A DNA stretch of 64,000 bases, taken from the NCBI GenBank assembly GCA_036971475.1, contig JBAIZL010000001.1:104970850-105034849 (forward strand). The letters run 5' to 3'. Below, piece after piece: positions 1 through 11,790 of this stretch. Each line of letters opens with the position of its first letter. Position 1 is the first letter of the stretch. Under the pieces are notes generated by a model, which was given only the letters and a program-made list of their open reading frames with translations, searched no databases and was not told where the DNA came from. The position numbers and the translations under genes were made by a program. This DNA comes from Prosapia bicincta (taxonomy: Eukaryota; Arthropoda; Insecta; Hemiptera; Cercopidae).

Positions 1-184
1 AACTATATTTTTAATACAGATAAATCTGGGATTTTCCATAAGTAACTCCTGATAATATTGAAGTATAAAGGTGAAACATGTTTTGGTAGAGAGTTAGGAT
101 GATAGGATATGTATTTTTATCTGCTAGTGTAAACACAAGTGAAAAAAAAAGTTGTTTGTTATGGTAAGTAAAAAAAAAACTTGG

Positions 185-775
185 TTAAGAATATTAATCC
201 TGTTGACTATAGTGCCAATAAAGAATCTTGGACGTCAAGTGACATTTTTTGTAATGAGCTGTAGGTTTGGATCACAAGAAATGGAATTCTGTTGCTTGTA
301 GACAACTATACAGCTTAAATATTGCTTGAAAACATTAAGCTACCATTAATTCCTATAAAACACTACAAATGTTTTATATTATATGGACAGAGAGTGATGA
401 TTAGACGTCTAAAGCATGATTTTTGCAAATTATTATTGCTGAGATGATTGAATAGATTGACAAAAAACAAATTCGCAATGAAAATTTGTTTAACAGTTTG
501 GTTTATTTGTATAACTTGGCGCTGTGTTTTGAAAGAAAACATAACAAATTTGATGTTTTTAAAAGCTTAGAGTTATTTGGATGCAAGGGACAAGTGATAT
601 GTCAGAGCATTAAGGCATGGAATATGAAAATCGCATGCTTCTGTATATAGCAGTATAAAGAACTGATTGTATGAGTCAAACGATCTGGATGCTTATGTTT
701 GTGTTGACAATTACATTAGTACAATTGAAATTTTAACAGAAGGAAACTTTGTTTTTGATGTAAAAACACACTAAA
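185..775 (+). pseudogene. Tigger/pogo-type DDE transposase relic
   Basis: Degenerate plus-strand coding remains of a Tigger-like (Tc1/mariner superfamily, pogo branch) transposase. Reading across stops and frameshifts, the segment near 195-260 resembles the YxANxKAWMTSDIF block before the third catalytic region. Around 275-305 it reads LLLVDNYTA, matching the LLLVDNC(T/S)AH catalytic-Asp motif. Around 675-770 it reads as an acidic tail (DAYVCVDNYISTIEILTE) like the C-terminus of TIGD-type proteins. The catalytic His and many frames are lost, so it is a fossil. It sits upstream of, and probably in an intron of, the terminal exon at 1073. No terminal inverted repeats were found. Confidence 0.65.
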
Positions 776-1072
776 AAAGTAAATGTGCCAATATTAAGCA
801 AAATTCTTTAAGCAATATAATATTTCATGTAAGGAAATTAGAAATGTATTTTATTAGTCTGTAACAAAACCTTTCAGTTACTCATTTCAATAACTGGCTT
901 TTGACCCAGTTTTTATATTCCAGTGTGTTACTTTTTTGCTAGCATATTTCATAAATAATTATGTTTAAACTATGAGTTGTTATAAAAATAAATCTATATG
1001 TAAAAATTTCATAAAAACAAACAATATTTATTTTTCTAAAATTGTAAATAAGTATATTTTCATTTTGTACAG

Positions 1073-1287
1073 GTCAGTACCTTGGCTTCATACATATCCA
1101 AAAGCCAGAATTGCACAAACTTACTTTTATGGGTGTTGGAACTTCAAAGAGTGAAGCACTAAAAAAGGCTACTGCTACAGCTCTTGTTCAATTAAAAATA
1201 TGTTTGTGCAGAAAATCAACACTAATTGAAAATTTAATTTTCTTGGATCAAATTCCTTTCTTATTTGATTCAATTTCGAAGCTTTAA
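1073..1287 (+). CDS. Terminal coding exon with a dsRBD-like end (gene not identified)
   Basis: An AG acceptor preceded by a T-rich tract (ends at 1072) opens a 71-codon reading frame (phase: first two bases complete a codon) ending in TAA at 1285-1287. The residues LTFMGVGTSKSEALKKATA followed by TALVQLK match the beta3-loop-alpha2 part of double-stranded-RNA-binding domains (consensus like FxGxGxSKKxAKxxAAxxALxxL). About 28 non-conserved residues follow. I infer the last exon of a plus-strand gene whose earlier exons lie left of the window. I cannot say which dsRBD family member it is. Alternatives: a pseudo-exon or retro-relic. No other exon of the gene was recognised in 1-1072. Confidence 0.5.
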
Positions 1288-1313
1288 TAGAAATGAGTCC
1301 TTTTATTTATTAA

Positions 1314-1990
1314 CCCATTGAGGTAGATACTCGAGTCTGACTCAATTCGCTTATCCTAGACTGAATGCAGAAATAAGAGTATAACTTTTGCTCAAAACAA
1401 AACAGATATTTGGTAATGAATTTTTTTTTTTGCCCACTAGGTGTTGGCATACCCTCCTTATACATTTTAATTGAACAGAGTATTTTATTTTATTTTGCTT
1501 ATTTGACAAATATATTATGGATGCCATATATTTTTAAATTATTGAAGACGTGTGAGTCTGCATGCCATCAGTTCTCGTTACCTGATATCTTATTTATACA
1601 CACATACAGCAAAATTATATTTCTGTGTAGAGTAATATAGTTGTATACTACACTGCAGTTGTATTTTTACAAAATAGATAGTTGTATTTTTATAAAATAG
1701 ATATTTTGGATTGTTTATTTTTTGAAAAATATATAAAAGATTACTTTACTTTGAAAACGAAAACTAAAAACATTTTTTCAGTTATTTACATTAAAAAAAT
1801 AATAATTAAATGTTCATAAATTTGTATTAACTAATTGTAACAAAAATTTTAATCTAGATAACAAAAAAATAAATAAATTTATTCCCAGAAATAATGATTT
1901 TACTCAATTTCAAACTAATCTCTATGAAATTCCCAAGATCAACTGCTGTCAATAGTCCTGATCTTGCGGAAATATCACTACCTCAATGGG
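1314..1990. mobile_element. TTAA-type MITE (piggyBac- or Kolobok-like)
   Basis: Inverted ends CCCATTGAGGTAG (1314-1326) and its reverse complement (1978-1990). The left end is preceded by TTAA (1310-1313); the right is followed by TAAA, a one-base-decayed TTAA. The 677-bp interior is AT-rich and has no recognisable protein. It lies about 26 bp after the stop of the dsRBD-like exon, so it may be part of that gene's 3-prime UTR. Confidence 0.55.
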
Positions 1991-2056
1991 TAAAAAAAAA
2001 TTCTTAATAAAAATTGTTTAAAAAAAAAAATAAGAATATTTTTATTTCTGATAAAA

Positions 2057-2280
2057 CAGTTATAGTTTAGATGTTTTGCTGGGTATAATCAATGATGATG
2101 ATAACTTTGCCATTAAAAAGTGTTTTTAAGAATAAATTGTTGACTATTCATTGTTATTTAATTATTGATGTCAGAGTCTTTCAGACACATTTTTAATAAT
2201 CATTCAGTAGTATCAGTAAAACATAATTATTGGTACTGAGATTCAATTTGTTACAATTTTACATTATTCATTAATTAGCT
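2057..2280. repeat. Diverged direct repeat, copy 1
   Basis: About 220 bp alignable by eye to 2883-3089 in the same orientation, sharing blocks such as TTATAGTTTAGAT, TTTTTAAGAATAAAT and TATTTAATTATTGAT. Each copy begins shortly after a TTAA-type element terminus (1990 and 2844). The nature of the repeated unit is unknown. Confidence 0.6.
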
Positions 2281-2443
2281 GAACATCAATTTGATTTAGC
2301 AACATTTGCACCCCCTAATAAACCCTCTGGAAGCAACATATTTTTAAAACAATTTTTTCTCTATTTTTCTTTAATTTTGTAAATTATTACACTATTTTTA
2401 ATATTTGTTATGAAAATATTTAAGAAAGTATAAATTTCGTTAA

Positions 2444-2844
2444 CATTAGTAGCCGTCTACATTTCCAGTTTTGAATGGTCAGACAAAGTATTATTTTCAT
2501 ACACAAAGAAATAATATTCTTTGGTTTCCATAATAATTTTGTTGGTCATATCTCTATCAAAAAATATTTTTTGCATGATATTTATTTGTATCAAAATCAT
2601 GCAACAATCTGTAAACACGTGAGACAAACCATAGACTTTGCACGTAAAAGAATGGTGACTATGTACTCTGTTGTGTGTTTATTGTCCAGATAATATCAAA
2701 CATTAAACCTAGAGTGCTGTACAATACACAGAAAACATACAGCAGTGCTAATCTGAGAGAAATGGTTGAACGTTCATATATGAGAATGCTTCCACTGTCC
2801 GTAGTGCAATATCACGTACTGTTACGTGAATGCTAATCAAAGGG
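2444..2844. mobile_element. Possible TTAA-type MITE
   Basis: The right side ends AATCAAAGGGTTAA, which read on the minus strand is TTAACCCTTTGATTAGC, a typical piggyBac-like terminus (TTAA at 2845-2848). A TTAA at 2440-2443 followed by CATTAGTAGC could be the decayed left end. Only the right terminus is convincing. Confidence 0.35.
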
Positions 2845-2882
2845 TTAATAAACTGATCAATGAGATAACATTTCTAATGAAA

Positions 2883-3089
2883 CCATTATAGTTTAGATTT
2901 TGTACTTGCTATAATCATAACGATGATGACTTTGTCACTGAAAATCATTTTTAAGAATAAATCGTTGACGGTTTGTTATTATTTAATTATTGATATCAGT
3001 CTTGGGATACATTTAAACTAAACATTCCGTAATCTCAGTGTTGCTGAATTATTTGATTTGTTACAATTTTTTTATTACTCTTAATAAGT
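2883..3089. repeat. Diverged direct repeat, copy 2
   Basis: Second copy of the repeat at 2057-2280, same orientation, with several small indels. Between this copy and the piggyBac element at 3515 only AT-rich sequence is seen. Confidence 0.6.
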
Positions 3090-3514
3090 TCACCAACAAA
3101 ATACATATATTAATAAAATCAGTGTTTTTAAATATCTGAAAGTTTTAAAACACTTAACAGTATGATTTATGTTCAGAAAATTTACATATTAAAAAAATAA
3201 TGAACCATTTGTATTCAGTTCTTCACTCAGTAATGAATAATTCAGTTCTTTTTAATGTCATAAATTTCTAATACAATGCCAAATATAATTTACAGCCATA
3301 GTACTGTAACCATAGTAATTTAGTTATTTGTGGCAAATTTTTGTTTTGTCCCTCTGAGGAACAAATAAACTGCCTGGTTTTGAAAATGGAATCTTGTATT
3401 TTTGTATGTAGATCTAACAATTTTATTTTAACTTCACAGAATGAAATTGAAGTTTTGTACTTATTTGTTACTGTTTTTGTACAGAACCTAAGCTATATCA
3501 ATAAGCCTAATTAA

Positions 3515-4523
3515 CCTTTAGCACTCGACTGTCGGGGGGAGCCTCTTTTAGCATATATTGCAGTTTACACGTATGTGGGGGTCACCCGACATGATTTTCA
3601 TATGCCTATAACTCATCTACGGCGAAGCCCACGACATTCAATCTTTTACTGTTTGGTGCTACACTGTATTGACAATAATTTGAACTAAGTTGAAAATGTT
3701 TATGAATATGTGAGTCATCACAAAATCTAGTTTGCCGCTATGTTATAAGCTGCAAGTAGGTTACAGTTTTGCAGGTTATTTGTTTATCCGTAGTTTGCTA
3801 TGGCTTCACGTGCAAATAGTGATTCTGAAATTCCTGACCTTTTATTTGATCCTGATTTATTAGAATATAGTTCAGTTTCATAAACAAAATAACTAAACCA
3901 ACAGGTATTTGTAAATATAACCAGTTTATGGGTGGTGTAGATTTAGCTGATCACTATAATGAACCGTACAGTTTTACGAGACAAACAGATAAATGGTGGA
4001 GGAAAATGTTTTTCTGGCTGTCTTAGATGTAGCTGTAGTAAGCAGTTTTATTATCAATAATAACAAAAAAAGGAAAGGAGAGAAAATCCTGTTAAACAAA
4101 AATGGTTTTGCCAAAACTTGGTGAGGGAACTCATTGGTGATATCAGGAATAATCAGTGTAGTAAGAGGGGTCATCAACTACTAACAAGGAAGAGAGACTG
4201 AATGAAAAATTACATTAAATTTTTTCCAATAATAAAAGTAACTCTAAGGATTGTGCAGTTTGCAGTAAAAGGAAGATAAAAGTAGGCAGAAGGGAAACAA
4301 TTTTTTACTGCAAAACATACAGCAGAAAACCAGGACTTCATCCTGGAGACTGTTTTGAAAGATTTCATACTATGCAAAACTAAAAATAGCTTAGTTCACT
4401 AAAATCATGTAAGAGAAAACACTTTCCCATAAACAATAATGCAATTTGCAGGCGAGGAATTTGTCTCAATTTAAATTACAAGTGGGGAAGCAAAGCATGT
4501 TAAAAAAATCCAAGTACTAAGGG
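3515..4523 (+). mobile_element. Internally deleted piggyBac element with TTAA duplications
   Basis: About 1.0 kb bounded by exact TTAA on both sides (3511-3514 and 4524-4527). Outer ends are CCTTTAGCACTC on the left and, on the minus strand, CCCTTAGTACTT on the right, which form short inverted repeats. Inside, the N-terminal start and the C-terminal end of one transposase are kept and the middle is missing, as in non-autonomous deletion derivatives. The intact TTAA pair is the hallmark of piggyBac insertion. Confidence 0.85.
3800..4383 (+). pseudogene. piggyBac transposase relic (N-terminus joined to C-terminal part)
   Basis: ATG at 3800 begins an acidic N-terminus (MASRANSDSEIPDLLFDP) that stops after 27 codons. 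About 35 bp later the reading resumes with YNQFMGGVDLADHYNEPYS and KWWRKMFFW, the conserved piggyBac block around the last catalytic Asp (GGVDxxDQ) and the WW motif. A frameshifted stretch follows. From about 4255 to the TAA at 4381-4383 the C-terminal cysteine-rich domain is readable (CAVCSKRK, KPGLHPGDCFERFH). One expected cysteine there is tyrosine (CKTY instead of CxxC). The catalytic core upstream of GGVD is deleted, so the element cannot encode an active enzyme. Confidence 0.85.
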
Positions 4524-4795
4524 TTAAGACATCCATGAGAATTTTTTTCCTGCAATTCCAATGTAATGTCTGTTCAATATTTTCATTACCTAATTCTATG
4601 TCATATATGTCTATTACATATACTGACTAACTAGCTCTGCCCACATAAATATTAATGTCTTTCCCACAATTTTTCTTTATGAGGATTTTTGGATAAATGG
4701 CATTTACAGCAGAATCTACATTTGTAGTTGAAATGTCTGAACATTGTATATACTGAACTCTCTTCATTTAAAGAAAATGTAGTCTCAGGACTTTA

Positions 4796-5240
4796 TAGCA
4801 GGGTCTCTCAAACTTTCTTAGACAGCCAATATTTTTGAAAAGGGCAGTTTGCAGGTGATAAGACTAGTATACCTTGTTATTATTATTGTTGTTATTATTA
4901 TCTTTATTGTTAAGATGTTATTAGTAAAGTATAAAAAATGTGTTACTTAATACTTTTGGTATTGGCCATAGTTTTTAGTCTTTGTAACTTCATATATTAT
5001 AACTATACATTAAAATTTTCTAAAACGTAAATTAAGTATAAGTGTGTCATTGCAAGTCAAGTATGTATAACTAGTTTACCTGGTGCTTTGTCAGCTTTAA
5101 AGGTAAATGGAGAGGAAAAGAAAGAAACTTCACAATCCATTTGTACAAAATCAGCACATCTAAATGGGAATCGATCTTTTTTTCTACAACAAAAATTCTT
5201 GAATACTATAACAAAGTGATTGTTTTGAAGGTCATTCATT
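4796..5240 (-). pseudogene. hAT transposase fragment (GTF2IRD2/SCAND3-like)
   Basis: The minus strand at 5057-5200 reads RFPFRCADF, SFFSSPFTFKADKAPGKL, resembling the segment RFxDF...xLFxxPFxVDxEKAPexLQ found in hAT transposases of the GTF2IRD2/SCAND3/ZBED group. A hAT-like terminus CAGGGTCTCTCAAACTT lies at about 4804-4820 on the plus strand and could be the 3-prime end. The other terminus and target duplication were not found. Confidence 0.5.
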
Positions 5241-6078
5241 GTACCTAATAAAATATATCTAGTTTTTATCTGAAATTTAATTCCTAGATGATTTCAGTTT
5301 TAATTGAAATGATTTTGCTTTCCCAAAGGCAAAATTTGTTTATCTTTCCTTTGCAACACTGTATTAATTAAAGTGCTTCAGTGTTTTGTCATATTGACAA
5401 GGCGTGCTATACAGGATAGCTAATTTAGGGAAGAGGAAAATCATGCCAGTATGTAACCACGGCTCAGCCATCTTACATCTGCATGGTAAATTACATCACT
5501 GAATTCCCTGTTGAATTAATCTAAGAACACTTTAAAACTCTGGTGTGCCAAGGCACTTCTTCAAATGGCATTTATGAATTTTGTCACAGTCTGCAAAACG
5601 TCACCAAGCTTTAGTCATTTATAACGTATTAATTAATTAAACAGCTACTCTGTTTTTTAATAAAACCCAATGCACAATTTACGTTGTAAGAAGTAAAATG
5701 TTTCAATTTTGGGAATATTACTTATATGAGTATGAACTGTGATCAAGTGGCCTTTCAAAGTAAACATGTTTTAGTGCTAAATTCACTCACTAGTGAACAG
5801 TTATGTATTGAAAATAGTTATGTACTTTTTTCTAGATGGAATTATGTAAGAGTGACAGTTTCAAACAACCTTCTTGTGAGTGCATTAAACTTTATTAAGC
5901 TTAAATTTATCAATGCCAGTTTTCCCTTTAAATTACAAACAGACATTGGACTGTTACTTTCATTATCCATTGTGGTATTTCAGAATTTTTAAATTTGTTT
6001 TGTTTTTACATTTTGCTATTTTTTCAAACCTAGTATTTTGCAAACATTCTTGTCTTTATAATTTTTGCTACTGAAATC
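5241..6078. other. Unassigned spacer
   Basis: AT-rich sequence without a convincing coding frame. The open frame at 5726-5992 has no recognised motif and ordinary spacer composition. It may include decayed remains of the neighbouring hAT element. Confidence 0.5.
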
Positions 6079-6590
6079 ACACACCAGCACTGGCCCTTGG
6101 TGCTTTCAGTGCATTGAACACACCAGCACTGACCCTTGGTGCTTTCAGTGCATTGAATACACCAGCACTGGCCCTTGGTGCTTTCAGTGCATTGAACACG
6201 CCAGCACTGGCCCTTGGTGCATTCAGTGCATTGAACACGCCAGCACTGGCCCTTGGTGCTTTCAGTGCATTGAACACACCAGCACTGGCCCTTGGTGCTT
6301 TCAGTGCATTGAACACACCAGCACTGGCCCTTGGTGCTTTCAGTGCATTGAACACGCCAGCACTGGCCCTTGGTGCTTTCAGTGCATTGAACACACCAGC
6401 ACTGGCCCTTGGTGCTTTCAGTGCATTGTACACACCAGCACTGGCCCTTGGTGCTTTCAGTGCATTGAACACACCAGCACTAGCCCTTGGTGCTTTTAGT
6501 GCATTGAACACACCAGCACTGGCCCTTGGTGCTTTCAGTGCATTGAACACACCAGCACTGGCCCTTGGTGCTTTCAGTGCATTGAACACA
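6079..6590. repeat. 39-bp minisatellite, about 13 copies
   Basis: Tandem repeat of a 39-bp unit (contains CACCAGCACTGGCCCTTGG and TGCTTTCAGTGCATTGAA) with few substitutions between copies and noticeably higher GC than its surroundings. Because 39 is a multiple of three and the unit lacks stops in several frames, both strands show long repetitive reading frames. These frames have no start context, no flanking exon structure and no known domain, so I treat them as by-products. Confidence 0.95.
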
Positions 6591-8812
6591 ACAGAATCGA
6601 ACTATCAAAGTGACCAAAAACCAATGAGTTGTTCCAAAGTCACATTACACATTGGTAAAAAGTATTGCAACTGTGACAGAACAAAACAAAGTAAATCAGC
6701 AGAAAAATATGAAAAAAATGCTGACAATTTCTAACAAAAAAAGAAACAGTTTTTATAAGGAAAAAAACTTTTTTTTAAAATAAATTCACAATTGTGATCA
6801 AAAGTATATTGAAGAAAAAATATTGTTTGAGTTGTTCACTGATTCTGAAACAACCATAAAACTTTCATTTAAGTCAAAAATGTCTATAAACCTATGATTT
6901 AATCATAAAAAAATAACACCAGATGGTAGAACAAAGCAGAGCATTAATTTGAAAAAAGTCCATCTCTAACCCACTTCCAGGGAAGGGAAAAATTTGTTTA
7001 TGAAGAAGACCTAGAAACATTCCAATTTTTAATTTATTAACTGAAATTTTTCTGAGAAGTTCCCTTGGTGTAACTAACCCTACTTGTAAGAGTATTTCAT
7101 ATTAAGCTCTTAGATCTGATATTTTTATTGGTAACAAATTTTTTGTCTCGTGCCTAACTCAGATTGCTTTGGTATAATCAGAAAATTTGACATTAGAACT
7201 TTTGTGCTAAAAGTATAAAATGTATTGTGGATAAAAAGAACCAATGAGTTTTTTATTAAAATATTCCATGTTTTAAAACTATAACAAAATTTATTTCATT
7301 TTAAATATTACAGGTTAAAATGGTTTATAGAATTTCAGTTGAAATTTAACTCCATAAATTATACAAATATAAGGCATGTGAATAAATTGATTAATAATTG
7401 TACTAAAATAAATAAATATATTTTATGCAGAATTTAAAACATTCTACATTTTATTTAAAACCTATTTAATGTTGAGTACAGTGATAAATTACTTCCTCAG
7501 TGAAGTCTACTTCATTATACAGAGAATTCTTATAGATGATATCCAGAATGAGTCAACAAAACAACATCATAATATCTGAAGTGGCCAAATATTAGTGCAC
7601 TCAACATATTCAATATGTAAGTATTGATTTTTTCAATTCCTTTTATTTTTCACAATCTCCCTATATATATATTGAAATAAATGATAACATCTAACATATT
7701 TTATGTGGTAGAGCAGCTGTTTTAAGGCATATGTTATGTTACTTTATTTATATTAATTATAACTATTCAATAAAAAGTAACTAAAATAATATTTTTCTTT
7801 GTTGACCCAAGTAGGAATTGACTTTAAAATATTTACATTGTTTGCAATTAATTTATATTATTTACTGAAGACATATATTTAATAAATGTAAAAATCACAT
7901 TAATTTTGTGGATACACAGTAGAAATGAAGATTTAATTTTATTAATTCATTCAAGCCAACATAAAAACTTACTCATTATCCCTAGGTACACAATTTCTAA
8001 TACAATATCTAAGTAATATGTATGAAAATAATAATTTTATTAATAAACTTTGTTTCTAGCTTGACTTAATGTAAATTACTTTTACTCTTTAAAAATTATT
8101 TATATTTTTATGTAAGTCCAATTATTTTTTAATTTACATATTTTATTTTAAAGACTGAGTAAATATGTGTTGACTAGAAGGGAAAATCCCTTGTAATAAA
8201 ACATTATGTAACAAATTAAAAACAGTTAGGTTTTAATGGACGGATTCATTATAACCAATCAGCTTAATATTTAAATACAGCTAAAAATATATTTATATGC
8301 ACTTAATCACAGTATATAAGTTCTCACCTTATAAACCAAATTTAGAAAATTCAGATAACAGAAGTAACAACATCGAAACCTGTGTTCTTCATTCTATTGC
8401 AGAAGAAATGTTTATGTTTGTGAGTATATTGGAATAAAATTGTAAACACTTGAATTGTAAAAGTAAGTCAAATTTGGCTTAAAGTAACTAATATAAAAAC
8501 TAAGGACATAGGTTGACCTTGAATTACAAACAAAATCAAATGTGTAGTATAATGTGCATATGGCAAAAAAAGCTAGATATGTTAATTATACAAATAATAC
8601 AAAAACATGGAAACATTAAAAACAATTTTAATTAGTGAGAGAACATATGGATGACATATATCTGTAAGAGATAAATGTTCTACAAGTACATTTATATTCA
8701 GTTATCAAAAATAACTTTGAAGTAATATATTTAAATCCCAATCCAAGATGTGTAATGTGGATGTAGCTTCACACTACATAAATCCGACCAAATCATAACA
8801 AATCTGACTCAC
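6591..8812. other. AT-rich spacer with no supported gene
   Basis: Low-complexity AT-rich DNA. No reading frame with recognisable motifs, no tandem array and no clear inverted repeat were seen. Confidence 0.6.
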
Positions 8813-8950
8813 CATGATTTGTTATAGTGCCTCTATACTCAAACACACATGCACGCTCTTCAGATTCTGCTTTCACATCAAGCTGAATCTGAATCAATTC
8901 ACCTTTATTCAAGATTTGTATGATTGCCTCAGAATCTCCTTCAATCACAG
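8813..8950 (-). pseudogene. Orphan coding-like segment ending at a GT donor
   Basis: On the minus strand about 46 codons stay open with protein-like composition (VIEGDSEAIIQILNKGELIQ, then LDVKAESEERACVFEYRGTI) and run into a consensus donor G|GTGAGT (GT at 8812-8811). Upstream the frame is broken: an adjacent frame reads LGDDSSL then TGA, so a one-base indel near 8945-8950 or a frame-mixed relic is likely. I do not recognise the family. It is either one exon of a minus-strand gene not otherwise visible or a processed or decayed fragment. Confidence 0.4.
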
Positions 8951-10785
8951 TGATGAATCATCCCCAAGCATACAGGATATGGAGCTATGAGCTGTAAGAT
9001 ACAAAAGTAAAAGAAATAGTGTACTGTTTGATGTGCCTTAAAAGTCGCACCAATCAATTACAATTTAATAAGCATTCTTTCACTTATTACAACAACAACA
9101 AAAAAATAGAATTTCTTCTCATCACTTGAGGTTAGTGGAAACCAACTTTTTTTAATGTTTTGCGTTCGATGAAACACAAAACTATTATTTAACAAGTGCT
9201 TCCATGCTAGAAGTGAGTGAGGAAACTAAAAGATATGGGTCTTGATTCAAATTTTATGAAAAAAAATAACGGTTGTGTATCAGATCCACTATAATTCTGA
9301 TTCATTTACTGTGAATCTGGCTTAAAGCATTTTGGAAATTAAATGTTTTTCACAAGTCCATAACAACTAATTAAAGAATGTCATTCAGAAAAAGAAATTA
9401 ACTCTCTTTATAAATGGTGTATTTAGAATTTTTATAAGCCATCTGATTACTCTTGACCAATATACAACAGGTTACTGAAAATACCTTGTTACTTTCAAAG
9501 TTCACTGTGGTCTTTTATACTGCACACCAATTTAATAAGAGATAAACAACAGGGTTTTGAAATATGTTCTGAATTTTAAAATAGATACCATGTCCAATAA
9601 TGAAAAGGCACCAACATCAAAATTGCAACACAACTCAACAAATAATATCAGAAATTGAGAGAAAAGATGTGTTCAATAAAGAACAAAAAAGAAAATTTTT
9701 ATTTTTCTACATAAATTTTATTCCTTCAAATTAGTCCCCTAGTTATGATAGCACCATTTCCAAACCAATTGCAACACTTCAGTAACTCAATCCGTAGTGT
9801 AGCTTTCAGCTCTATCAGCAAGTTTTATATCTTGCCTATGCTTATAACTACTGTATGTGATGGTTTTCTGTATTTTTTGAAACAGGAACATACGAATGTG
9901 TACTACCATTACAGTGTTGTTTTTTTATCAACATTTCAAATACAAATAGTGTGGTCTAAGCATGTATAATATCAAAATCTATGAATTATTTCACTGTAAA
10001 TGAGAGACAATTTTTTAATCAACAATGAGATGCTTTTTGTTCTCATATTTGATAAAAGGTTATAGTCTAATTATAATAAGAAAGCAAATATTTGGTTAAT
10101 CCTTACTATTATGTTACTATATATAACAGTATTATCTTTACTACATATAACAGTATTAAACTAAATTTACAATATACACTTTTTACAATTAACAGAATTA
10201 AAATGCTTCAATTTTTGTCAAAATTACTGACTTCAACCAGCTTTAAGAAGTTTGTTTTATCATTTTGAGTGGCTTTTACTACCAATATAATTATCAGTCT
10301 TCATGTATATAAACAAACACAGTTTAATGTAACAGCAAGGTAGACCAGATTTAGTGAAAAGCCAGATGACTGAGTGGTCATTTAGAATAGCATTATAAAA
10401 AACAAGCCCCTGCAAAATATTAGATATTACAATGAGGCTTTTGTTCAATGCTGTTGTACTTTTTAGTTGATCAAAAATAATAAATTGTATTACAATAATA
10501 AACAGTAATATTAGTTAAATGTGAACAACAGTGAAGTAGGTACTGCACCTCTATGAGAACAAAATGTAAGGCTTGAAATGCAGTAATTAAGACACTAAAA
10601 ACAATATGCTTTATGTTCAGTTTGGAAAATACATGTTAACTATGAATAAATTGCATTTTTTTAAAAGACAAAAATTAAAAAAATATTTCTACTGGTAATG
10701 TTTACACTGACTCATTTTTAACATATTTTTATCAGTAAAAAAAGAAAATTCTTCAGTATAAATACTGTACATATAAAACTTTACG
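8951..10785. other. AT-rich spacer with no supported gene
   Basis: Short unrelated open frames (for example 9745-9969 and the minus-strand 10260-10448) lack domains, splice context or repeats. Nothing else stands out. Confidence 0.6.
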
Positions 10786-10793
10786 ACAGAGTA

Positions 10794-11460
10794 GTGATAT
10801 CTCGACTTAAGCTTACGCGATTCCCAATTAAATCATGCTGTCTGAGTTATGCAGAAACTGGCTTGTTCTGGAAGGAAATGCATAAAAGCACTTTTATAGC
10901 TCATAAAAAAAAAATATTTCCAGGTTTTAATGTCGCCAAAGACCGATTGACAGTGATGGTTGGTGCAAATACAGCTGGTGACTGTAAGTTGCAACCTCTC
11001 ATAGTTTATCGCTCACAAAACCAAACAAATTAAGAATTATATCTAAAGCTATCTTGCCCGTGATTTAAAAAGTCTAATTGGAAGGCTTGGGTGACGGACT
11101 GTTTTTTAGAGACTGGTTTGGTCATCATTTCATACTTCAAGTCGAACGTTATTGTCGGTCTAAACAAATTCCTTTTAAAGTAATTCCTATTAATTGACAA
11201 TACACTTGGTCATCCTCCTACTACTTTAACTAATTTCGGCACACGGGTGAAAGTGTTATTTTTGCCACCAAACACAACTAGTTTGCTTCAACCGATGAAT
11301 CAGGGAATCATCGAAATATTTAGAGCTTATCACACAAGATCATTTACGGATCTGTATGAAGCTATGAGACAGAACAATGAGCTCTCTATTGAACATTTTT
11401 TGAAACAATTCAATGTTTTAATGCTTTGAAAATCATTGGACAATCTTGAAATGAAATTTA
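10794..11460 (+). pseudogene. Tigger (TIGD1-like) transposase relic
   Basis: Fragments in two frames. The first (10794-11033) contains AETGLFWKEMHKSTF, then KDRLTVMVGANTAGDCKLQP, matching the first DDE Asp region (DETGLFWK; Asp replaced by Ala, AETG) and the following LTVLLGANAAGDxKLKPL block. Near 11200 the relic reads LIDNTLGHP (second Asp, DNAPGHP motif). From 11247 it reads VLFLPPNTTSLLQPMNQGII, corresponding to VxFLPPNTTSLLQPMDQGVI, with Asn in place of the third catalytic Asp. The altered acidic residues and several stops show the enzyme is dead. Confidence 0.85.
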
Positions 11461-11790
11461 ACATAAAAATTTAAACGTATGAGTAAATAGGTCTGTCTAT
11501 TTTTTTTGCCACTGAAACTCAAGCGGAATCAGTGACAGAGTCGGATGAAATTGCTGATGTGGTTGAAGAGGGAGTCGGTTTTGACAGACAACTCAATTTA
11601 GAAGTGGATGGTGATGACGTTCAAGAACACTTGGATTTACATAACCAGGAGCTAACAATTAATTGATAAGCTCATAGAAATGCGTGCGCAAGAGCAATAC
11701 CTTAAAAACATCGATTATTTAGACCCAATTGTTGTAGAAGATAAAATGACAGTTAGAAACTTGACAAAATGTCTTAGTTTATTAGAGTAA

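Noticed and set aside
6065..6734. Three long overlapping repetitive reading frames (144, 170 and 206 codons)
   Set aside because: They are the translations of a 39-bp minisatellite in different frames; no exon context, no domain, and equal openness on both strands.
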